A stretch of 64,000 bases of DNA from positions 130,196,501-130,260,500 of the forward strand of contig NC_083685.1 of the NCBI RefSeq assembly GCF_033118175.1, in the 5' to 3' direction. The DNA is from Dama dama. Its lineage: Eukaryota; Chordata; Mammalia; Artiodactyla; Cervidae. Positions 59,001 to 64,000 of the stretch are shown piece after piece; the first letter of the stretch is position 1; each line of letters opens with the position of its first letter. The translations under genes were made by a program, and so were the position numbers. The notes under the pieces were generated by a model. The model saw only the letters and a program-made list of their open reading frames with translations, searched no databases and was not told the DNA's origin.

Positions 59001-62000
59001 CCAGAGTACTGGAGTTTCAGCTTCAGCATCAGTCCTTCCAATGAATATTCAGGACTAATTTTCTTTAGGATGGACTGGTTGGATCTCCTTGCTCTCCAAG
59101 GGACTCTCAAGAGTCTTTGCCAACTCCACAGCTCAAAAGCATCAATTCTTCAGCACTCAGCCTTCTTTATCGTTCAACTCTCACATCCATATGTGACTAC
59201 TGGAAAAACCATAGCTTTGGCTATACAGACCTTTGTTGGAAAAGTGATGCCCCTGCTCTTTAATATTCTGTCTAGGTTTGTCATAGCTTTTCTTCCAAGG
59301 AGCAAGGATCTGTTAATAGGTGGCAGGTACAAAGGTAGCCATTGTGTTACTCTTTAAGTATTTTTGTGTGTTTTGAATATTTCATAATGAAGTTAAAACA
59401 ACTGAAATATTGTTTATCTTTCTTTAGGCTCTCCTGGGGTTTAATCTATGCTGCCTTCATCTTCGTTACTTCCATAATCATCACAGTCATCATAACATCT
59501 ACTGAAATTATCATCCTGACGGGCTTCACGGTCATATTTACTCTATTTTTCTTGTATGGCTTATCCTTGGTAAGTTCATATGTTTGCTACCATCGTCCCT
59601 GCTTTCTGCCTTGGTTATATGTAACAAGAATCAATGTCTGAGCAGGCTACTATAGCCACTTCTTTCATGTTGTGTGTGTGTGTGTTTGCTTGAGAAGTCT
59701 TTATGAGTATGAGAAAATGATGTAACCTAAATAAAATTGAAACTCTTTTTTTTTTTTTGCATAAAGGTCTGAATTAATGAAATGATGCATCAAAAAGAAA
59801 GAAAATTGTTTTGACTCTAAAAAATACCTAAGATTTTTATAGATTGATGAGAATGTTCTTAATGGCTGGGCCCACCATTTTCCCACCAAAGATTCCCTAT
59901 CAGATGGTAGCTTTTGTTATCTTATCTCCTTGTAACCCCCCACCCTGGTCCGACCACCCATGTCACCCTCTCTTCCTTCTCTGAACAGGCTCCTCTGACT
60001 TCTTCCACCTTCCAGGGGGTTTTCTGCAAAACACAGTAGACGCTCTGTGTTAATATATTAATTTAGTTTCTTTCCCTCTTTCTAAGGCTGCAGTTTTATC
60101 CTTTTCTCAGCTCTTCCTGCAGGTTTTCCAAGTAGACAAGTGGTTAAGAACCCGCCTGCCAGTACAGGAGACATGGGTTTCATCCCTGGGTTGGAAAGAT
60201 CCCTTGGAGGAGGGCATGGCAACCCACTCCAGTGTTCTTGCCTGGAGAATCCCATGGACAGAGGAGCCTGGCAGGCTACAGTCCACAGGGTCTCAAAGAG
60301 TCGGAACAGGACTTAGCCGCTATAGAGCAACAACAGCTCTTCCTGCGGCCTTTCAAGACCAGCATTTAAGTAGGCAAATAAAGATTCTCCTTACAAGGAG
60401 GTTGAGAGAAGCATTGAGCATAATTATCCCTTAATGTTGCTCATCACTGTGTCTGTGATAAATATTTATGTTATGGTACAAAGGTCCTTATTTTGACCTT
60501 TGTCAGTGGTACCACTGACCGTCGGTCTGTGTAGTGTCTTGGCTCTTTCAGATCGCTTTGGCCTTCCTGATGACTGTGCTGCTAAAGAAAACCATCCTCA
60601 CCAGTTTGGTTGTGTTTCTCCTCACCCTCTTCTGGGGGGGTGTGGGATTCACTGCGTTTTACCAGCAACTTCCTTCGCCTTTGAAGTGGATTTTCAGCAT
60701 CTGTAGCCCCTTTGCCTTCAGTGCTGGAATTAACCAGGTGAGATCAGAGTTAATCCTAACATTGTCATCATTCCTAAGAACCTGGAAATGACTCTCTTGA
60801 AAAAAATGGCAACTTAAATTTCTATTATTAAAACATTATATATTTAAAAATCAATGTTCCCTTCTAATACTGCTTCGATTGCTGTAAAATAAAAAGTTTC
60901 CCTAAGAGCTTCATTACGTGGGTTTCTTAGAAAAACTGCTTAATAAAGTGGTAGTTCTTGCTGCTACACTGAATTATTTTCAAGTATTTATTATTATTTT
61001 TGTTTGAATCTTAGATTATCCACCTGGATTATACTATGAATGGTGTTATTTTTCCTGACACTTCTGGAAACTCATATATAATGATAGCGACTTTTTCCAT
61101 ATTGACTTTCGATGCCCTTTTATACTTGGTGTTGGCATTATACTTTGACAAAATCCTACCCTGTAAGTAACTGCAGTTTTTTCCTACCTCTACTGGTACT
61201 GATCACAGTGAAGATGCTTTTCTTAAAGTTATATATTTTAAGAAATAAGGAATGACAAGCATTTCGCATCACAGACTGAATGATTTCTTTTTCTCTGCTT
61301 CATAGCTCTAATGATCTAAAGGAATTGCTACCTAAAAATAATTATTCTTCTGAATGTGATATAGTGATACACATTATAAATATGAAATGATCATTTTAAT
61401 GCACATTATAATTATATTTTAAATAATGTTACATTTTTCAAAGATCACTGGAAGTGTTTTCAAAGAATGATATTAAGGGTTTATATCAGGACAGGTGAAA
61501 ATAAATTAGTCTTAAAATGGTTTTGGTTAGCATAGGAACATTGCATGGTGAAAGTGCCTCCTAACCTTTGTCATATATTGCTCATATTTATAGAAATGAT
61601 CCCCTGGAGGAGGGCAGGGCACCCCACTCCAGTATTCTTGCCTGGAAAATCCCATGGATGGAGGCACCTGGCAGGCTACAGTCCATGGGGTTGCAAAGAG
61701 TCAGACACAACTGAGTGACTTCACTTTATTACCCAGTTAGAGTTTCTTTATCTTGAAAACAACTAAAAATTTCACATAAGTCTAGAATTCTTACAGACAT
61801 ACTAGAATCAGCGTGCTTTTTTCCCTTGCATGATCCTATTTATATATTTTATTTTTTATGTTTCTTCCACTTTGACTGGATTTAAATTTGTTCTTTATAT
61901 TGCTGTGTATTTATTTGTATGTATGTCTGTCTCTTTATCACTTCTGGTTAATATCTGAAGACCGTTAGTAACAAATGTTATTCCATTTTTTAAAATCTAG

Positions 62001-62656
62001 AGAATGACCATATGTTCATCCTGAACAAATTAATTTCTCCCAGTACTTTTCATTCATGTACCACATAGATTTCAGTATTTTGCTCAATCATACTGTTGAA
62101 TCACATGATTTCTTAAGTTCACAAACATATTTAAAATTATTTTTATGTGCCATGTTAAGGCTTTTCTCGCTCAATATGTGATTTAATCATTATTCTAAGC
62201 AACTTGTAGGAAGCACTTTATTCAAGTCTTTAATTTATATCTCATCAAGGTTTCTATTATATTGTTTACCTTTCATAATAATATGTTGTTTCTTTTTCAT
62301 TTTCATTGTTTCCTTCACTCTCAAGATTTCTTCTCGATAATAGGGAGTTAGAAAGCAATTTAGTTATGATGCTTAAAAGTCCAAGTTATGATGCTTAAAA
62401 GACATTCTGCACTGTTCTAAAGAAGGCTTATGTGCTCATTGTTTTCATGGTACTGAACAAATATTTTATCACCTCTTGATTAATTAGATGGAAATGAGTC
62501 CCATTATTCGCCATTATTTTTCCTGAACTCATCATCTTGTTTCCAATACCGGAAGACTGGTAGTCATGTCGCCGAGATAGACGTGGACCCTGAGCCCCTC
62601 TCCGATGATTACTGTGAGCCCATGGCTCCAGAATTCCACGGGAGAGAAGCCATCAG
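43940..62656 (+). CDS. ABCA6: ABCA6, 5' half of gene (nine coding exons)
   Basis: Membrane ABC transporter of subfamily A. Coding exons: 43940-44040 (ATG at 43945), 46140-46344, 47984-48145, 51487-51593, 51970-52196, 59428-59569, 60552-60737, 61015-61162, 62488-62656. Joined they read about 480 codons without a stop and with matching phases. They cover the basic N-terminus (residues 1-32), the first helix and large extracellular loop (about 33-185), transmembrane domain 1 (about 200-425) and the linker before nucleotide-binding domain 1, which lies past the right edge. The protein follows remembered human ABCA6 closely throughout, for example FPGMPPQNLGRVDKYN, SNLTQQIMNKTA and TNHSVMEELMSVTA, so the assignment is firm. 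Intron 3 holds a large minisatellite and intron 5 a long BovB element. Confidence 0.92.
44268..44476 (-). mobile_element. BovB LINE 3'-end fragment (reverse)
   Basis: ttcagttactaagttgtgtc, gttgccccttctccttctgc and cagcatcagggtcttttcca in ABCA6 intron 1. Confidence 0.9.
44738..44948 (+). mobile_element. Bov-tA SINE
   Basis: gcttcctaggtgcctcagta, ggggaagatcccctggagaa and gtcagacatggctgagcgac. Confidence 0.93.
44949..45564. other. ABCA6 intron 1, possibly an ancient repeat
   Basis: 45060-45540 is denser in G and C and reads like an old MER-type element; I cannot name the family. No coding signal. Confidence 0.35.
45565..45776 (-). mobile_element. Bov-tA SINE
   Basis: tttagttgctaagtcaagtc, ttgccatttccttctccagg and ttctttaccactgagccaca, reverse. 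Confidence 0.93.
46140..46344 (+). CDS. ABCA6: ABCA6 coding exon 2: first helix and loop
   Basis: Acceptor tttttaacatag, donor gtaggt at 46345. Encodes EWGFPILLALYMCIFSHLNK, the first membrane helix, then FPGMPPQNLGRVDKYN and TPVSNLTQQIMNKTACAP. The NLT and NKT sites could be glycosylated. Confidence 0.93.
46380..46870 (-). mobile_element. L1 fragment (antisense)
   Basis: gaagtacagttggtttacag, ccattatggtttatcacagg, catatggtgtatgtctttct and tccattgtatatatgtacca. Confidence 0.82.
46871..47289. other. ABCA6 intron 2, nothing recognised
   Basis: AT-rich intron. Confidence 0.5.
47290..47412 (-). mobile_element. CHR-type SINE
   Basis: ggctacaccatgcagcttgc, aggatcttagttcccagcca and ggactgccagggatgtccc, reverse. 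Confidence 0.83.
47413..47983. other. ABCA6 intron 2, nothing recognised
   Basis: AT-rich remainder ending in the poly-T tract of the exon 3 acceptor. Confidence 0.5.
47984..48145 (+). CDS. ABCA6: ABCA6 coding exon 3: extracellular loop
   Basis: Acceptor caattcacag after a poly-T tract, donor gtgact at 48146. Encodes IIGAPDEKAMDEIMLDTFSY and VGVIFNDSFSYKFKFYH, aligning with IGAPNKTHMDEILLENLPYA and IIFNETFSYKL in human ABCA6 from memory. Confidence 0.92.
48190..48699. other. CpG-rich lead-in to the minisatellite
   Basis: Non-repetitive GC-rich sequence with frequent CpG. Together with the minisatellite it makes a CpG-dense block of about 2 kb inside ABCA6 intron 3. Open frames on both strands are a composition effect. 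Confidence 0.5.
48700..50205 (+). repeat. GC-rich 21-23 bp minisatellite in ABCA6 intron 3
   Basis: About 1.5 kb of tandem repeat with core unit cggcgctgccgagggctgag plus one g, and variants of 21, 22 and 23 bp (ctggcgctgccc, cggccgtgctg), roughly 65-70 copies. The plus strand is G-rich and each unit carries several CpGs. Because the unit has no stop in any antisense frame, the minus strand stays open for 588 codons although unit lengths shift the frame; the product would be low-complexity Ser/Ala/Pro/Gln/Arg sequence. I treat it as noncoding repeat DNA. Confidence 0.97.
50308..50543 (+). pseudogene. ABCA6: decayed copy of ABCA6 coding exon 5 and its donor flank
   Basis: The stretch matches 52058-52312: both have ttcaaaatgag, gcttgctttRcttctcccc, ttatatatttcct, atgggtctgc, the donor gtgagtgact, and the intron words gtgaataaacagag and attctgaagc or attccgaagc. 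The copy has a two-base insertion, an in-frame TGA near 50409 and no acceptor, so it cannot serve as an exon. It lies about 100 bp after the minisatellite and 1.75 kb before the true exon. Confidence 0.88.
50870..51125. mobile_element. L1 fragments, rearranged
   Basis: gatgcccagcagtaggattg and ccatagtggctgcactagtt are antisense L1, then gatgggggacacatgtacac and actgtaaagtaatcagcctc are the forward L1 3' end; two pieces in opposite orientation are joined near 51018. Confidence 0.7.
51221..51447 (+). repeat. degenerate tandem copy of ABCA6 exon 4 acceptor, split by a SINE
   Basis: With the SINE at 51285-51408 removed, 51221-51284 plus 51420-51447 resembles 51448-51521. Shared words are ccataMtRttggttct, a T-rich tract, AG, cttaYtgc, and gtacaRatatta-like sequence followed by atgacttttcc or gtgacttttcc. 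The second copy is the functional acceptor and start of exon 4. The first copy keeps a pyrimidine tract and an AG at 51274-51275. Confidence 0.75.
51285..51408 (-). mobile_element. Bov-A SINE monomer with target-site duplication
   Basis: Sequence gttgtgcccgactcttgcga to the gggttgccatttcctt end, reverse orientation. It is flanked by agcttattgct (51274-51284) and agctcattgct (51409-51419), a target-site duplication with one mismatch. Confidence 0.88.
51487..51593 (+). CDS. ABCA6: ABCA6 coding exon 4: extracellular loop
   Basis: Acceptor gtgattatag, donor gtaaga at 51594. Encodes YCRGTNINDFSCALEKYWKG then GFVPLQAAINAAIIQ, the family's KYWxxGFVxLQxAINxAII block. A degenerate tandem copy of this exon's acceptor region lies just upstream. 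Confidence 0.93.
51970..52196 (+). CDS. ABCA6: ABCA6 coding exon 5: transmembrane segment
   Basis: Acceptor aattcttctttag, donor gtgagt at 52197. Encodes TTNHSVMEELMSVTAVNMKT, the helix MFIFYCLLYFSPFIYFLS, and NLMGLQDSAFW. The 3' part of this exon with flanking intron has a decayed copy at 50308-50543. Confidence 0.94.
52500..53270 (-). mobile_element. L1 fragment (antisense)
   Basis: actggagtgtagttgattta, catatgatctttgtctttcc, tggcgttgcagaaccgtatg and cttttctccacaccctctcc in ABCA6 intron 5. Confidence 0.85.
53271..53794. other. ABCA6 intron 5, nothing clear
   Basis: The first part may extend the antisense L1; the rest is AT-rich with tatgtatgcatg-type low complexity. Confidence 0.4.
53795..54275 (+). 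mobile_element. BovB LINE 3' part (forward)
   Basis: Encodes MYRCESWTIKKAEHLRIDAF and ELWCWRRLLKVPWTARRSNQ, then the 3' tail ending agctagacacgacttaacga. Confidence 0.93.
54276..55259. other. ABCA6 intron 5, nothing recognised
   Basis: AT-rich unique-looking intron sequence. Confidence 0.5.
55260..57632 (+). mobile_element. BovB LINE, long 5'-truncated copy (forward)
   Basis: Longest BovB copy here. It covers ORF2 from the region before the reverse transcriptase (KKARWLSEKALQIAVKRREV near 55460), through KASGGDGIPVELFQ, the RT core with FCFIGYAKVFDCVGHNKLW, GVRQDCILSPCLFNF and LRYADDTTLM, to ELWCWRRLLGVPWTARRSNQ and the 3' tail at 57632. Motif A, normally FIDYAKAFD, has lost its catalytic Asp (FIGY), and frameshifts (near 57113) and a nested SINE show it is dead. 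The endonuclease domain is absent. Confidence 0.94.
55690..55927 (+). mobile_element. Bov-tA SINE nested in BovB
   Basis: agttc pentamer run, then tggctcaactggtaaagaat, ggtgggaagatgtcctggag and gagcgactttcactttcagg. Confidence 0.92.
57740..57895 (+). repeat. MIR-like ancient SINE
   Basis: gttctgttactgacttactg and catttattcatctgtaaaat gagaagc-type words fit a MIR. Confidence 0.55.
57978..58180 (-). mobile_element. Bov-tA SINE
   Basis: gttcagtcatgtccagctct, ccatgggattctccaggcaa and tttaccactgagcctcctgg, reverse. Confidence 0.93.
58181..58774. other. ABCA6 intron 5, nothing recognised
   Basis: Possibly old L1-like in part (gaacactgagttgcattcac), not certain. Confidence 0.4.
58775..59325 (-). 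mobile_element. BovB LINE 3' part (reverse)
   Basis: ttcagtcgctaagttgtgtc, ctctgctcttcacatcaggt-like sequence, tggatctccttgctctccaa and ttgtcatagcttttcttcca. It is the inverted partner of the forward BovB 3' end at 57113-57632, in the same intron. Confidence 0.93.
59428..59569 (+). CDS. ABCA6: ABCA6 coding exon 6: transmembrane segments
   Basis: Acceptor tatctttctttag, donor gtaagt at 59570. Encodes LSWGLIYAAFIFVTSIIITV and ILTGFTVIFTLFFLYGLSL, two hydrophobic spans. The 48 codons include the split W. Confidence 0.94.
59570..60121. other. ABCA6 intron 6, nothing recognised
   Basis: AT-rich with short gt repeat near 59671 and poly-T near 59747. Confidence 0.5.
60122..60332 (+). mobile_element. 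Bov-tA SINE
   Basis: gtggttaagaacccgcctgc, ttggaaagatcccttggagg and gtcggaacaggacttagccg. Confidence 0.9.
60552..60737 (+). CDS. ABCA6: ABCA6 coding exon 7: transmembrane segments
   Basis: Acceptor ggctctttcag, donor gtgaga at 60738. Encodes IALAFLMTVLLKKTILTSLV, VFLLTLFWGGVGFTAFY and SICSPFAFSAGINQ. Exactly 62 codons. Confidence 0.94.
61015..61162 (+). CDS. ABCA6: ABCA6 coding exon 8: last helix of transmembrane domain 1
   Basis: Acceptor ttgaatcttag, donor gtaagt at 61163. Encodes IIHLDYTMNGVIFPDTSGNS then FDALLYLVLALYFDKILP, ending with the family's LYFDKILP. Confidence 0.94.
61163..61596. other. ABCA6 intron 8, nothing recognised
   Basis: AT-rich intron. Confidence 0.5.
61597..61726 (+). 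mobile_element. Bov-tA SINE, 5' truncated
   Basis: atgatcccctggaggagggc, cactccagtattcttgcctg and gtcagacacaactgagtgac. Confidence 0.9.
61727..62487. other. ABCA6 intron 8, nothing recognised
   Basis: AT-rich. A 20-base phrase (aagttatgatgcttaaaag) occurs twice in tandem near 62362-62402. Confidence 0.5.
62488..62656 (+). CDS. ABCA6: ABCA6 coding exon 9: linker to nucleotide-binding domain 1
   Basis: Acceptor ttgattaattag, donor gtagtc at 62657. Encodes YGNESHYSPLFFLNSSSCFQ and SDDYCEPMAPEFHGREAIR. The next exon, with the start of nucleotide-binding domain 1, is not in the window. Confidence 0.93.
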
Positions 62657-62704
62657 GTAGTCACACATATCCTGATACCTGGGTGCGAGGAAATGAGTTT
62701 ATTT

Positions 62705-63570
62705 TAAAAGTTTATTAAGTGTGGCTGGCTTATAGTGTCCTATTGATTTCTGCTGCATAGTCAGGCGGTTCAGTTATACATCCTTGTCCACGGTGATTTA
62801 TCACAGGATCCTGAATCAAGTGCCCCGTTCTGCATAGTAGGACCTTGCTGTTTATCCGTTCTGTTTGTGATAGTTTGCCTCTGCTAACCGCAAACTCCCA
62901 GCCCTTCCCACCCCTCATCCTTGGCAGCCACCATCTGCTTCTGTCTGTGAGTCTGTCCCTGTTTGTGGGTTTGTTCACTTGGGTCATGTGTGAGGTTCCC
63001 CACGTAAGTGACGCCATGTGGTGTTTGTCTTTCTGCCTTACTGCACGTAGCCTGATCATCGCTAGCTGCATCCCTGCTGCTGCAGATGGCAGGCATTCCA
63101 TTCTCTCTTAGGGACGAGTAATGTCCAGGTGAACGTACCACAGCTTCACCCACGCATCCGTCGATGCACACTGAGGTGTTTCCATGGCTTGCCTGTTGTA
63201 AGCAGTGGTGCTCTGAACACTGGGGTGCATGTATCCTTTTGGATTAGAGTTTTCTCTGGATATATGCCCAGGAATGGGATTACTGGGTCATATGGCGACT
63301 CTATTTTTAGTTTATTGAGGAATCTCCATACTGTTGAGGGCTTCCCAGTGGCTCAGATGGTAAAGAGTCTGCCTGCCGTGTGGGAGACCTGGGTTCAGTC
63401 CCTGGGTCGGGAAGATCCCCCGGAGAAGGAAATGGCAACCCACTCCAGTATTCTTGCCTGGAGAATCCCATGGACAGAGGAGCCTGGCAGGCTACAGTCC
63501 ATGGGGTCGCAAAGAGTCAGACACGACTGAACAACTTCACTTTCACTTCCCATACTGTTTTCCATAGTGG
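62705..63570 (-). mobile_element. L1 fragment (antisense) with nested SINE
   Basis: tagtcaggcggttcagttat, tagtaggaccttgctgttta, gatatatgcccaggaatggg and ccatactgttttccatagtg; interrupted by the SINE at 63334-63546. Confidence 0.85.
63334..63546 (+). mobile_element. Bov-tA SINE with target-site duplication
   Basis: ggcttcccagtggctcagat, gggtcgggaagatcccccgg and gtcagacacgactgaacaac. The L1 word ccatactgtt lies directly before and after it. Confidence 0.94.
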
Positions 63571-64000
63571 CCAAAATAAATGAAATATTAACCAATGGCA
63601 GCGGGAGAACCTGAGGCAGAATATTAAAGAGCAGGTTTGTAAACGTCGCTTTCAGCTTCTCTACTATCGTCACCTACAGTGTCTCCTACGATCGAGCGAG
63701 TCCCGTCTGCTGAGCCCCGTGCAGTGTGGCCACCTCACCCTCTGTCTAGTCTCCCCCAGCTTCTGTCCGCCCTGACCTCTGTGTTTCTGCTGGTCTTAGG
63801 ATCTCTGAATCCTTTTCTCTGTACTTTTGACTGGCTTCTACTGTCAAATGGAAGAAGTAAGAAATTTGGAATCAGCGTGTCTGCTCCAAACATTGTGGTT
63901 TGTCATCTTGAAATCCAAAAACAACCAACCTCTCCCAAGTGGAAGTTTATGTATTAAAATAAAATGCTGAAGTCCCTCGCCCCTGGGGTCCCGCTATACC
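63571..64000. other. ABCA6 intron 9 to window edge, nothing recognised
   Basis: No exon of nucleotide-binding domain 1 is visible before the window ends. Confidence 0.5.

Overview
The window is nuclear DNA from a ruminant mammal, most likely a bovid; cattle, buffalo, sheep and goat all fit and I cannot choose between them. The evidence is the dense load of Bov-tA, Bov-A and Bov-A2 SINEs, CHR-type tRNA-derived SINEs, BovB (RTE-class) LINE pieces and L1 fragments, around spliced vertebrate genes with standard GT-AG introns. No prokaryotic or viral gene is present.

Two ABC subfamily A transporter genes lie head to tail on the + strand. The first enters from the left edge and ends at a TAA at 31021-31023. 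I placed 20 coding exons for it, covering the second transmembrane domain and the second nucleotide-binding domain (Walker A, Q-loop, signature, Walker B, H-loop). It is best called ABCA10, because its neighbour is clearly ABCA6 and because it has ABCA6/8/9/10-type sequence. The second gene is ABCA6. Its start codon is at 43945, and nine coding exons carry the N-terminus, the extracellular loop and the first transmembrane domain up to just before the first nucleotide-binding domain, which lies beyond the right edge. The order ABCA10 then ABCA6 in transcription direction matches the known mammalian ABCA5-10-6-9-8 cluster. Together the window shows the back half of one full-length transporter and the front half of its neighbour.

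Layout: 1-31023, 3' half of ABCA10, with a broken KIF11 (kinesin Eg5) retrocopy antisense in one intron (5.4-8.0 kb) and a BovB nest at 14.8-16.9 kb. 31024-42700, intergenic, mostly SINE, LINE and unassigned old sequence. 42.7-64.0 kb, ABCA6 promoter candidate and first half; its introns hold a 1.5 kb GC-rich 21-23 bp minisatellite (48.7-50.2 kb), a decayed copy of one of its own exons (50.3-50.5 kb), a duplicated splice-acceptor segment (51.2-51.5 kb) and a long BovB copy (55.3-57.6 kb).

The most unusual points are the KIF11 copy, whose start and body lie on opposite strands and converge; the minisatellite, open in all three antisense frames and next to the decayed exon copy; and inverted BovB pairs inside ABCA6 introns that could form long RNA hairpins. 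I see no novel multi-gene system. Comparisons with human ABCA6, ABCA10 and KIF11 are from memory and were not aligned by software.
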